64,000 nucleotides of DNA from DATLFA01 sp035525225 (lineage in GTDB: Bacteria; Actinomycetota; Acidimicrobiia; Acidimicrobiales; WLNW01): contig DATLFA010000058.1 in the NCBI GenBank assembly GCA_035525225.1, forward strand, positions 62,001-126,000. The letters are read 5' to 3'. Below, piece after piece: positions 18,161-26,671 of this stretch. The notes beneath the pieces were generated by a model, which was not told where the DNA came from, searched no databases, and was given only the letters and a program-made list of their open reading frames with translations. Both the position numbers and the translations under genes were made by a program. How positions within the stretch are numbered: position 1 is the first letter of the stretch; every line of letters begins with the position of its first letter.

Positions 18161-19015
18161 GTGCTGTGCACGCTCGGTGACCTCATCGAAGACGTGGTGG
18201 TGTGGTTGCACGAGCCGATCAACTACGGCACCGACACCTCCGCTCGAATCGTTCGCAGGCGCGGTGGCAGCGCGGCCAACGTCGCCGCCTTCGCGGCCGC
18301 CGCCGGTGGTGCCAGCCGATTCGTCGGCCAGGTCGGCGCCGACGACACCGGCGAACGACTGCTCGCCGGTCTGCGGGCGGGCGGTGTCGACGCCGTGGTC
18401 GAGCGCGGCGGCCGCACCGGAACGATCGTGGTCGTCGTCGACCCGACCGGCGAGCGAACGATGCTCACCGACCGTGGCGCGGCGACCGCCCTCGGCCGAC
18501 TGCCGGCCAACGCGCTCGACGGAGTGCAGGTGGTGCACGTGCCGTCGTACTCGCTCACAGACGATCCGCTGGCCAGCACTGTCCAGACCACGATCGAGAC
18601 CGCTCGCTCGCGCGACATCCTCGTGAGCATCGACGCGTCATCGACGTCACTCCTGCGCACGTTCGGCACCGGCCGGTTCCGTCTGTTGGTCAAAGAGCTC
18701 CGTCCCGACATCTTCTTCTGCAACCGCGACGAACACCGCGAGTTGGGCCTGGCCATCGACGAACCGATGCCTGGCTCCACGGTGACCGTCGTCAAGGCCG
18801 GCGGCGATCCGACTCTCGTGATCACACATAGCGGCACACGCTCGATCGACGTGCCGCCGGTGGAACACATCGTCGACACCACCGGCGCGGGCGACGCGTT
18901 CGCCGCGGGATTCCTGCTGGCATGGATGCAGGGCACGCGCCCCGACGCGGCCGCCGTCGACGCCCACCGCCTCGCTGCCCGCGTGCTGCTGTCCCCCGGC
19001 GCCGACCTCACGTAG
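18161..19015 (+). CDS. psuK: PfkB-family kinase, probable pseudouridine kinase
   Basis: A 284-residue ribokinase-fold protein with the N-terminal LGDLIEDVVVWL strand, GGSAANVA substrate lid, VKAGGDPTLV and the C-terminal anion-hole/catalytic motif DTTGAGDAFAAGFL. On its own it is a generic sugar or nucleoside kinase. The next gene is pseudouridine-5'-phosphate glycosidase and overlaps it by one base, so phosphorylation of pseudouridine is the likely reaction. GTG 18161 lies 6 nt after TACGCT, a leaderless arrangement; ATG 18137 is an alternative. Confidence 0.85.
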   Translation: MLCTLGDLIEDVVVWLHEPINYGTDTSARIVRRRGGSAANVAAFAAAAGGASRFVGQVGADDTGERLLAGLRAGGVDAVVERGGRTGTIVVVVDPTGERTMLTDRGAATALGRLPANALDGVQVVHVPSYSLTDDPLASTVQTTIETARSRDILVSIDASSTSLLRTFGTGRFRLLVKELRPDIFFCNRDEHRELGLAIDEPMPGSTVTVVKAGGDPTLVITHSGTRSIDVPPVEHIVDTTGAGDAFAAGFLLAWMQGTRPDAAAVDAHRLAARVLLSPGADLT

Positions 19016-19938
19016 TGTCGGCGAGCGTGCCGCCGTTCTCTGTCCGTGTCGACGGCGAAGTCGCGGACGCGATCGGCACCAACCGGGCCGTCGTCGCGCT
19101 CGAGTCCACGATCTTCTCGCATCTCGGCCTGCCCGGCCCGGCCAACGCACATGCCCTCGCCGGATGCCTCACCGCGATCCGGGGACACGGCGCGGTGCCG
19201 GCGATCACCGCGATCCTCGACGGTGTCCCCCGAGTGGGCATCGCCGAGCACGAACACGAGCGGATTCTGGGTGCCGCGCGAAAGACGAGCGAACGCGAGA
19301 TCGCCGCTGCGATCGCGCAACGCTGGCCGTTCGGCGCAAGCACCGTCTCGGCGGCACTGTGCCTCGCGGCGCACGCGGGTATCCGTGTGTTCGCGACCGG
19401 AGGCATCGGCGGCGTGCACCGCGGCGTGCAGGACAGCGGCGACATCAGTGCCGATCTCGGCGCGATCGCCCGCTACCCGATGGTGACCGTGTGCGCCGGC
19501 GCGAAGTCGTTCCTCGACCTCCCGCGCACGCTCGAGCATCTCGAGATGCTCAGCGTGCCCGTCGTCGGGTTCGGCACCGACGAGTTCCCCGCGTTCACGA
19601 TGCGATCGAGTGGTCTACCCGTCCCGGTACGGGTTGATTCGATCGCCGAGTTGGCCGATCTCGTCGACGCGCAGCGAGCGCTGGGCAGCACCGGGGTTCT
19701 CGTCGCCGTTCCCCTTCCCGAAGCACAGGCACTCGATGCCACCGTCGGGCAGGCCGTGCTCGACCGAGCGCTCGAAGCCGCCGAACACGCGGGCATTCGG
19801 GGTCCTGCGGTGACACCGTTCGTGCTGGCACACATCGCCGACGCCACCGGTGGCGACGCCGTCGCGGCAAACCTGGCCCTGGCGGCCAACAACGCGGCCG
19901 TAGCCGCGCAACTCGCGGTGGCACTGGCTACACGATGA
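19015..19938 (+). CDS. psuG: Pseudouridine-5'-phosphate glycosidase
   Basis: A 307-residue member of the PsuG/YeiN (indigoidine-synthase-A-like) family. Characteristic segments are ALESTIFSHLGLP near residue 26, VPAITAILDG, the FGASTVSAAL region, ATGGIGGVHRG, and DISADLGAIARYPMVTVCAGAKS. It carries the conserved Glu, Lys and Asp used to cleave the C-glycosidic bond of pseudouridine 5'-phosphate to uracil and ribose 5-phosphate with Mn. The start overlaps psuK's TAG (TAGTG). RNA-derived pseudouridine salvage is the predicted role of this two-gene operon. Confidence 0.92.
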   Translation: MSASVPPFSVRVDGEVADAIGTNRAVVALESTIFSHLGLPGPANAHALAGCLTAIRGHGAVPAITAILDGVPRVGIAEHEHERILGAARKTSEREIAAAIAQRWPFGASTVSAALCLAAHAGIRVFATGGIGGVHRGVQDSGDISADLGAIARYPMVTVCAGAKSFLDLPRTLEHLEMLSVPVVGFGTDEFPAFTMRSSGLPVPVRVDSIAELADLVDAQRALGSTGVLVAVPLPEAQALDATVGQAVLDRALEAAEHAGIRGPAVTPFVLAHIADATGGDAVAANLALAANNAAVAAQLAVALATR

Positions 19939-19940
19939 CC

Positions 19941-20015
19941 GCCAATTCAGCGCGGCCGGCGGATTACCGCCGCCAATTCAGCGCAGCCGGCGGATTACCG
20001 CCGCCAATTCAGCGC
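19941..20015. repeat. Family-B tandem repeat with GATTAC palindromes
   Basis: GCCAATTCAGCGC starts at 19941, 19972 and 20003 (31-bp period), with GGCGGATTACCGCC hairpins between copies. The array begins 2 bp after the psuG stop, and its last copy contains the stop codon of the convergent acyl-CoA dehydrogenase. It may serve as a bidirectional transcript end, although there is no T-run. Confidence 0.8.
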
Positions 20016-21226
20016 GGCAGACCGAGCACTTTTTCGGCGACGGTGTTACGCAGGATCTCGTCGGTGCCGCCACCGATGCGCATGCCGACGACACCGAGCA
20101 ACAACTGCAGCCACGCGTAAGTGCCCCACTCGTCCGAATCCGCGCAGATGCGCGGACCCAACACTTGCGCCACGAAGCCGGCCGACCGGTTCATGTGTGT
20201 GGCCAACGCCAGCTTGGCGGTCGCGGTCCACGGGCCGGGCGTCTGCCCTGCTTCGATCGCGGCGGCGGTACGCAGCGCGGTGTAACGGGCGAGCTCGTAG
20301 CCCGTGTACAGCTGGGCGAAGCCTTGACGGAGCAGCGGATCGCGCTCGACGCCGAAGTGGCGCATCATCTGCGCGATGCGTTCGGGCGGTAGCAACCCCG
20401 CGAGGCCCGCGCCGCCGTAGCCCGAACCACCGGCACCGATCGCGGCCCGCTCGTTGCCGAGCGTGGTGCGGATCACCGGCCAACCCGCATCGACGGCACC
20501 GAGGCGATAGCGATCGGGTAAGCGCACCTCGCTGAAGAACACCTCGTTGAACTCCGCTCCGCCGGTCATCTGGCGCAACGGGCGCATCGAGATCCCGTCG
20601 AGATGGGTCGGCAACAGGAACGTGGTGAGGCCTTGGTGTTTGGCTGCCTCTTGATTGGTGCGCGCGAGCAACAGGCCCACGGCGGCGTGATGCGCGTTGG
20701 AGCTCCACACCTTTTGCCCGTTGATCACCCAGTCGTCGCCGTCGCGCTCGGCCCGCGTGCGCACTGCCGCGAGGTCAGAGCCGGCGTCGGGCTCGGACAA
20801 GAACTGGCACGTGATCACGTCGCCGCGATGGATCGGCGCCAGATATTCGTCTTTCATCCACTCGGGACCGTGTTCGAGCACCGTCGGAGCGACGATGCCG
20901 ATACCCGAACCGAAGGCAGTCTGCGGCGGCACGTCGTAGCGGGATTCGAGATCGAGGAATGCCCGCTCGTGCTGCAACGAGAGCTCGCGGCCTCCATAAC
21001 GGCGCGGTCCACTGATCCAGCCGAAGCCCGCGTCGTATTTCGTGCGGCGCCAGTCACGCGCTCGCTCGATCTCGGCGCGGTCGTGGTCCACGTCGCGCAC
21101 CTGGTAGGCACCGACCGCATCGGTCCCTTCGCCCCAACGACCGATGGATCGATCCACCGGCTCCGCGTGTTCGTCGAGAAATGCCCGCGCCTCTGCGCGG
21201 AATTCGTCGAGGGAGTCGCCTGCCAT
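20009..21226 (-). CDS. Acyl-CoA dehydrogenase
   Basis: A 405-residue acyl-CoA dehydrogenase with CQFLSEPDAGSDLAAVRTRAERDGDDWVINGQKVWSSNA segments split across the FAD/substrate-binding middle domain, and GMRIGGGTDEILRNTVAEKVLGLPR at the C-terminus (quinone/FAD-dimer contacts). The long N-terminal helical part lacks the usual compact opening, as in FadE proteins of steroid catabolism that work as heteromers. ATG 21226 lies 7 nt after a CATAAT -10-like box, suggesting a leaderless start. The stop codon lies in a family-B repeat. Confidence 0.9.
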   Translation of the reverse strand: MAGDSLDEFRAEARAFLDEHAEPVDRSIGRWGEGTDAVGAYQVRDVDHDRAEIERARDWRRTKYDAGFGWISGPRRYGGRELSLQHERAFLDLESRYDVPPQTAFGSGIGIVAPTVLEHGPEWMKDEYLAPIHRGDVITCQFLSEPDAGSDLAAVRTRAERDGDDWVINGQKVWSSNAHHAAVGLLLARTNQEAAKHQGLTTFLLPTHLDGISMRPLRQMTGGAEFNEVFFSEVRLPDRYRLGAVDAGWPVIRTTLGNERAAIGAGGSGYGGAGLAGLLPPERIAQMMRHFGVERDPLLRQGFAQLYTGYELARYTALRTAAAIEAGQTPGPWTATAKLALATHMNRSAGFVAQVLGPRICADSDEWGTYAWLQLLLGVVGMRIGGGTDEILRNTVAEKVLGLPR

Positions 21227-21274
21227 GGCGCTGATTATGCTCGCCTCACACCGTTCGCGAACGAGGCAGCAACA

Positions 21275-22369
21275 ATGACCATCACCTACGAAGTCATCTC
21301 CGCCGACTCTCACGTCGTCGAGCCCCACGACCTGTGGCAGATCTACACCATCGAGCGCTTTCGCGATCGTGGCCCTCGCCTCGTGCGCGAGGAGACGACC
21401 GACCGCTTGGTCTGTGAAGGCGCCCGGCTGCCACCGATCGGCCTGCTCGCAGGCTGTATGCGCGCGAGTGACGAAGTGCGAGCCAAGGGTCGCTGGGAGG
21501 AAGACGTCTACGCCGGCGGGTACGACCCGACCATCCGCATGGACGCGCTGGCCCGCGACGGTGTCGACGCCGAGGTGCTGTACCCGACGATCGCGATGCA
21601 GCTGTATCCGATACGCGACACCGAGTTCCAGTGGGCGCTGTTCGAGGCGTACAACACGTGGCTGTCCGAGTTCGTGGCCCAGATGCCCGACCGGTTCTTC
21701 GGCATCGCCATGTTGTCACCCGACGATCTCGACCACGCGTTGGGCGAGATCACGCGGGCCCGCGAGATCGGCTTGTCCGGCGTGATGATCCCGGTCATCC
21801 GGGGCGAAGGCATCCAATACTGGGACCCCGCCTACGACGCGCTGTGGCAGGCCGCCGTCGACAACAACCTGCCGGTCAGCCTGCACGCGGCGACCAGCCG
21901 CGACCCGGAAAAGACGTGGGAGGTCAAGAGCGCCGCGCTGAGCGTCTTGCAGACCGTCGAGATCGAACACGTCATCCTCGAGATGATCTTCGCCGGCGTG
22001 TTCGACCGGTTCCCCGACCTCAAGGTGGTCTCGGCCGAGAACGACGTCGGTTGGGCCGGGCACATGCTCGAGCGCGGTGACTACTGGTTCTTCCGCAACC
22101 GCAAGCTGCTGAAGGACATCCAGTGCACACGGCCGCCGAGCGAATACTTCCACGAGAACGTTCGCGCCACTTTTATGCGTGACCGCACCGGCGTGCTCGC
22201 GCGCGAGATCATCGGCGTGCAGAGCATGATGTGGGGCAACGACTTCCCTCATCACGTGAGCACGTGGCCCGACAGCAAGAAGCTGCTCGACGAGCACTTC
22301 TTCGATCAGCCGAAGGCAGTGCGCGACGCCATCGTCGCCGGCAACGTTCGCGACCTCTACGGGTTCTGA
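21275..22369 (+). CDS. Amidohydrolase family 2 protein
   Basis: A 364-residue TIM-barrel protein. ISADSHVVEP at residues 8-17 provides the first metal ligands, SLHAATS the barrel His, and WGNDFPHHVSTWPDS near the end the catalytic Asp. This branch is abundant in actinobacteria that degrade isoprenoids and steroids, and some members hydrolyse ring-cleavage products. The start at ATG 21275 has GAGGCAG upstream and is divergent from the acyl-CoA dehydrogenase. It resembles the gene at 24263-25435. Confidence 0.87.
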   Translation: MTITYEVISADSHVVEPHDLWQIYTIERFRDRGPRLVREETTDRLVCEGARLPPIGLLAGCMRASDEVRAKGRWEEDVYAGGYDPTIRMDALARDGVDAEVLYPTIAMQLYPIRDTEFQWALFEAYNTWLSEFVAQMPDRFFGIAMLSPDDLDHALGEITRAREIGLSGVMIPVIRGEGIQYWDPAYDALWQAAVDNNLPVSLHAATSRDPEKTWEVKSAALSVLQTVEIEHVILEMIFAGVFDRFPDLKVVSAENDVGWAGHMLERGDYWFFRNRKLLKDIQCTRPPSEYFHENVRATFMRDRTGVLAREIIGVQSMMWGNDFPHHVSTWPDSKKLLDEHFFDQPKAVRDAIVAGNVRDLYGF

Positions 22370-22588
22370 CCCAACACTCATCCGGGATCGGCTGCTGCAA
22401 CCGGCCGGCATCGAGGCGCGCTTCGGGCGGGCGGGGAGCGAACACCATCCCCCTCGAGATGCTGCTCGCGACCCTCACGAGCATCGTCGCCAGCCACCCG
22501 TTCGAATAGCCAACCAAACACGATCCTTTTGGCTCATGCGGGGGTCGGCGGCGGAGGCGTACCGTCTACCTTCACAGGCGGGAACAGC

Positions 22589-22630
22589 AAGCGGGCCCAC
22601 GCTCTCGAGCGGGGCCCTCTTGTCGTTTTT
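22589..22630. terminator. Strong hairpin between convergent genes
   Basis: AAG-x-GGGCCC pairs with GGGCCC-x-CTT, with an inner CGCT/AGCG stem and a CTCG loop, followed on the plus strand by TGTCGTTTTT. It lies 8 nt beyond the minus-strand UGSC gene stop and 220 bp after the plus-strand amidohydrolase. The rest of the gap 22370-22588 shows nothing identifiable apart from AGCCAA/TTGGCT inverted arms at 22508-22534. Confidence 0.75.
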
Positions 22631-24198
22631 CAGGGCTGCACCGCCCTCGTAACCATGTTGTGCGATTGGAACGGCGCGAAGAACCACGTCTGTTGCATCC
22701 CTGTCGCGTGCACGTACACGAAATGTATGTTCGCGGGACCTGCTATGGCCACCGGGCGCAGTGCCGCATCCGGTCGTGCCAGGCCTTCGTAGAGCGCGGC
22801 GCGTAGGTCGGCGAGGTCGGCGAACCCGTCGGCGGTGAGCACTCTTGCATGCTCACGACCCGTGACGAACAAGAACGGCCGGTGCTCGTAGAACGAGGAG
22901 TCCGAAGCCGCATCATGGTGCAACCAGTTCGCATGGCACGCGGTACGCACGGTCAACGCCAGCTCGTCGACTATGGCGCGCGCCCGGCGATCGTGGTTGA
23001 TGATCGACGACTGCCATACGGTCGCGTAGACACTCGTGGCATCACCGTGGACGGGTGACGGGCCCTGTTCGGCCAGCACCGGCCACGGCGTGTTCTCGTC
23101 GTCTTCTGCAATGCACCAGCCGAAGCGGCCGGGATGCGAGAACCCGGCACGGTCGAACTCACCGTGCACCGATCGCAACATGTTGCGGATCACCAGCCGG
23201 GCGGCGCGGCCGATGCTGTTGTTGGCCGGCCACCCCGGGCCGAGCGCACCGTCGCCGGTCTGCATCGCGAGGCGATGACGGATCGGTCCGTTGACGATGA
23301 TCACCTGTTGCGCACCCGCCATCGTGGCGGTGTGCGCGTGCAGGTTGTAGCGGGGATCGGCCATGGCATCGATCGTCGCGAGTACGAGCGGGAAGTGCTC
23401 GGGCCGGCAGCCGGCCATCGCGGCGTTGATGGCGAGCTGTTCGACGGTGGCGTCGAGCCCGTCGCGCGTCGCCAACGCCACGACGACCTCGCCCGCCGCA
23501 CGAGCCGTCGTGCGCAGTAGCGCGTCGACGCGTTGACGTGTCGGCGCCACGATGGGCAGGCCGTCGGTCCATCCACGGCGCACATAGTCGTCGCTCGCCG
23601 CCGCCGCGTCGTCGTAGATGAGGTGCTCGTCGTGCGGCGTGTCGTCGGAGGTGTCCGCGGAACCCGGGCGTTCACACAGCAGCCGCACCACGTCGTCGAT
23701 CATCGTGTCGGCCCGCGCGTCGATCTCGACGCCGTCGAGGTTGCCGACCGGAAACGGGGTGACCAGATACGGGTAGTCGGGCATGCCGCACAGCCGCAAC
23801 ATGGCGTCGGCGGGGCCCGTCAGTGCGTCGGCCACCACCACGACCGAAGGTTTGCCCATCCACTCGAACTCGAGGGCGTCGCGCACACTGCGCGACGAAC
23901 ACGACCCTCAATCGCCGACTGCAGTGAGCACGGCATGCGCCCACTCTGCAATCTCCGCCATGTCGTCGTCGGTCGGGGGGACGCTGACGCTCGGCTTGCG
24001 ATAACGTCGCACCTCACGAACGTCGACACGCGACGCCAGCCGCGACGCGAGCGCGTCGAGCAATTCCATCGAATTGGGCTTCCCGTTGGCGACCAGCGCG
24101 ATGTTGCGGGGCTCGCCCGCGCGCAGCGCATTGGCCCGCGTGCGCGTCGGATCGGTGGCGCGCGGTCGAGGCACGGGGCGCAGGGTCGAGATGCTCAC
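22630..24198 (-). CDS. UGSC-family selenoprotein (UGA at codon 97 read as selenocysteine)
   Basis: GTG 24198 (AGGAAG 9 nt upstream) opens a reading frame of 522 codons containing one internal TGA at 23908-23910. The N-terminal part (ISTLRPVPRP, IALVANGKPNS, VREVRRYRKPS, AHAVLTAVGD) runs directly into UGA-Gly-Ser-Cys, then SVRDALEFEWMGKPSVVVVADA. That is the UGSC redox motif known from metagenomic selenoproteins and their CGSC homologues. A hairpin starts right after the UGA. Residues ~195-522 form a second domain (GWTDGLPIVAPT, AINAAMAGCRPEHFPLVLATIDAM, QQVIIVNGPIRH) of unknown function. A naive annotation would split it into a 96-residue fragment and a false GTG start at 23886. Function is unknown; a thiol/selenol redox reaction is likely. 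Confidence 0.82.
23874..23907 (-). promoter_or_regulatory. SECIS-like stem-loop directly after the UGA codon
   Basis: The RNA reads GGG, a 7-nt U/G-rich bulge, a perfect 9-bp stem (CGUCGCGCA / UGCGCGACG), a GUG loop, then CCC pairing with the GGG. The apical GU sits about 20 nt after the UGA, inside the usual range for bacterial SECIS elements bound by SelB. Folding was done by eye. Confidence 0.65.
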
Positions 24199-24262
24199 GT
24201 TACGATTCTTCCTCAGGGGTGACGATGGCGCACGCCCGGACCCTCGACAACGGAGCACGACC

Positions 24263-25435
24263 ATGACCACAACCGAAGGCGCTACCACCGGCATCTCGAC
24301 GTGGATGGTCTCGTCCGATTCGCACATCGTCGAGCCGCCCGATCTCTGGGATGGGCGCCTTCCCGCCGATCTTGCCGACCGTGGACCCCAGATCGTGCGC
24401 GAGGACGACGGCGACTGGTGGTACATCGACGGCTACAAGACGATGTCGTTCCTCGGGACGCAAACCGGCGTGCGCTTCGATAAGGACCCCGACAAATTGG
24501 CCACCTCCGCCAACTTCGACGAGGTGCGACCCGCCGCGTACGACCCTCGGCTGTTCATCGACGAGAGTGCGGGCGACGGCGTGTGGGGTTCGGTGATCTA
24601 TCCGAGCCAGGGCCTCGTGCTGTATTCGGTCCCCAACACCGAAGTCGTGAGCGCGTCGATGAAGACGTACAACAACTGGCTCGCCGAGTTCTGCAGCGAG
24701 GACAACAGCCGCCTCAAGGGCATCGCGATGGTCAACGTCGACGACGTCGACGACGCCCAGCGCGAGTTGGTCCGCTGCCGCGATCTCGGCCTCGCCGGCG
24801 CGTTGATCACCGTGGCTCCGCCGTCGTGGGCGCCGTTTCGCTCGCGTGAGTACGACGTGTTGTGGGCAACCGCGCAAGACATCGACATGCCGCTGTCGCT
24901 GCACGTCGGCACCGACCGCGCCGACCCACGGATGGGGGCGGCCGCGTTTCGCCTGAACGTGAAAGACGTGCCGCCGGCAATGTTCATCAACAAGGACTAC
25001 CAAGTGCGGCTGGCGCTCGGCGATCTGATCTTGTCGGGCGTGTTCGAACGATTCCCCAAGCTGCGCATCGGCAGCGTCGAGCACGAGCTCGCATGGATCC
25101 CGTTCTTCCTCGACCAGATGAACTACACGTACACCGACCGTCCCGTGCGCGGCGACTGGTACCGGTTCAAGGACAAGTCGGCGCTGCCGTCGGACTACTG
25201 GTACGCAAATTGCTTCGCCGGCTTCCAAGAAGATGCCATCGGGCTGCGCAACCGCGACGTGATCGGCGTCGACACGTTGATGTGGGGATCTGACTACCCG
25301 CACACCGAGTCGACCTTCCCCCGTTCCCGGGAGATCGTCGGTCAGATCCTCGCCGAGGTGCCCAAGGACGAGATCACGAAGATCGTGTCGACCAACTGCG
25401 CCAAGCTGTACCGCTTCGACGTTCCTGCGGAGTGA
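24263..25435 (+). CDS. Amidohydrolase family 2 protein
   Basis: A 390-residue TIM-barrel protein with VSSDSHIVEP at residues 16-25, LSLHVGTD in the middle and WGSDYPHTESTFPRS near the C-terminus (metal and catalytic residues). It is paralogous to the gene at 21275, which lies on the other side of the selenoprotein gene. It is divergent from the UGSC gene with 64 bp between starts, so the two may share a control region. The reaction is unknown; a hydrolase or decarboxylase of an acyclic or cyclic acid is expected. Confidence 0.87.
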   Translation: MTTTEGATTGISTWMVSSDSHIVEPPDLWDGRLPADLADRGPQIVREDDGDWWYIDGYKTMSFLGTQTGVRFDKDPDKLATSANFDEVRPAAYDPRLFIDESAGDGVWGSVIYPSQGLVLYSVPNTEVVSASMKTYNNWLAEFCSEDNSRLKGIAMVNVDDVDDAQRELVRCRDLGLAGALITVAPPSWAPFRSREYDVLWATAQDIDMPLSLHVGTDRADPRMGAAAFRLNVKDVPPAMFINKDYQVRLALGDLILSGVFERFPKLRIGSVEHELAWIPFFLDQMNYTYTDRPVRGDWYRFKDKSALPSDYWYANCFAGFQEDAIGLRNRDVIGVDTLMWGSDYPHTESTFPRSREIVGQILAEVPKDEITKIVSTNCAKLYRFDVPAE

Positions 25436-25446
25436 GGTTTAACCTC
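25434..25446. promoter_or_regulatory. Palindrome and -10 element before the MaoC gene
   Basis: GAGGTTTAACCTC is a perfect 13-bp palindrome overlapping the stop of the upstream gene. It contains TAACCT, which ends 8 nt before the MaoC ATG, the spacing expected for a leaderless promoter -10. The palindrome may be an operator. Confidence 0.4.
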
Positions 25447-25453
25447 GGCGCCC

Positions 25454-25924
25454 ATGACTGAATATCGATTCGATGACATTGACGGGTTGACCGCGGCCAT
25501 TTCGCCCGACTTCGGTGACTGGGGACCCGAGATCGAGGTCACGCAGGACATGATCAACGGCTTCGCCGAGCTCACCGGTGACCGTCAGTGGATCCATATC
25601 GATCTCGAGCGGGCCAAGAAGGAGTCACCCTTCGGTGGACCGATCGCGCACGGCTTCTTGACGCTGGCGCTCGTCCCCAAGCTCAATCCTGCTTCGGTGC
25701 ACATCGTTGGTCACGGCAACGCCACCAACTACGGGTCGGAGGGGCTGCGCTTTCTCGCACCGGTACCGGCGGGATCCAAGATCCACGCGCACGATCGACT
25801 GATCAGCGCCATCGCCCGCCCCAACGGCACGTTGATCACCACCGAAATCGCGGTGCACGTGATCGGCGCAGAGAAGCCGTCGCTGCTCTACAAGATGCAG
25901 ATCCTGTACATGCCCAAGCGGTAG
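25454..25924 (+). CDS. MaoC-like hot-dog-fold enoyl-CoA hydratase
   Basis: A 156-residue hot-dog protein with the R-hydratase pattern FAELTGDRQWIHIDLERA (catalytic Asp and His), followed by FGGPIAHGFLTLALVPKL. It should hydrate an enoyl-CoA with R stereochemistry, or act as a dehydratase. It lies 18 bp after the amidohydrolase gene but seems to have its own -10 within the gap. In the window it complements the acyl-CoA dehydrogenases and the enoyl-CoA hydratase in beta-oxidation-like steps. Confidence 0.92.
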   Translation: MTEYRFDDIDGLTAAISPDFGDWGPEIEVTQDMINGFAELTGDRQWIHIDLERAKKESPFGGPIAHGFLTLALVPKLNPASVHIVGHGNATNYGSEGLRFLAPVPAGSKIHAHDRLISAIARPNGTLITTEIAVHVIGAEKPSLLYKMQILYMPKR

Positions 25925-25969
25925 CTCGCCGCGCGAGTCCGTCCCCGCGGAGACGTTGAACTCGAGCCT

Positions 25970-26671
25970 TCAGGCGACCGGCGGGCCGGCCTGGGTGAAG
26001 CGGGTGCCCGGGGGGTCGCTCGCCCACGGGGCGGGCGTTTCCCACGCGTCGTCGTAGACCAGTTCGGTCAGCGGCCGCCGGCGCACGGGCCCGTGGTTGC
26101 CCTGCGGGCGCCCGAGCGGGATCGTTGCCGCGATGGCGAGCGTCTCGGGTGGAGGCAGTCGCAAGAGTTCGCGCAACTCGGCTTCGCGCGGGCCGTGGAA
26201 GCCGGTGATCACGCCGCCATAGCCGAGGGCCCGCGCCGCGAGCAGCAGGTTCTGTACGGCCGGCCACACCGACCCGCCGACACCGAGCATCTGCGGTCGA
26301 TGGATCTTGACGCACGCGAGCACGATGACGGGCGCTTCGTGCATGTGCTCGACGAAGTGGTCCATCGTCCGCGCCATACGTGCCTTCGGACTTTCGCCGC
26401 GAGCGCCCGAGCCCGAGTCGTACTGATCGCGGACCCGTTTGTTGCCCCACGTCTGCCGCGCGCCCTCGCGGATCAACTCACGAGCGCGCGCGGCGTTGGG
26501 GCCATCGCGGAGCACGACGAATCGAAACCCTTGCCGGTTGGACCCACTGGGCGCGCGGGTCGCGAGCCACATGATCTGGTTGAGATCGCCGTCGGTGATC
26601 GGCTCGTCGGTGTAGCGCCGGATCGCGCGCGTTGTCGACAGCGCGTCGACGAGCGTCATCGGTTCAGACAT
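25970..26671 (-). CDS. Nitroreductase-family flavoprotein
   Basis: A 233-residue FMN-type nitroreductase fold. STTRAIRRYTDEPI near residue 11 binds the phosphate, WLATRAPSGSNRQGF follows, and AVQNLLLAARALGYGGVITG occurs near residue 145. Substrates range from nitroaromatics to dehydroamino compounds, and none is indicated here. ATG 26671 overlaps the end of the DUF2332 gene by 8 bp, so they are cotranscribed. Confidence 0.88.
   Translation of the reverse strand: MSEPMTLVDALSTTRAIRRYTDEPITDGDLNQIMWLATRAPSGSNRQGFRFVVLRDGPNAARARELIREGARQTWGNKRVRDQYDSGSGARGESPKARMARTMDHFVEHMHEAPVIVLACVKIHRPQMLGVGGSVWPAVQNLLLAARALGYGGVITGFHGPREAELRELLRLPPPETLAIAATIPLGRPQGNHGPVRRRPLTELVYDDAWETPAPWASDPPGTRFTQAGPPVA

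Noticed and set aside
22520..22630. Small non-coding RNA ending at the strong hairpin
   Set aside because: The -35/-10 candidates are badly spaced, and the hairpin sits 8 nt beyond the stop of the selenoprotein gene, so a transcript-end role explains it.
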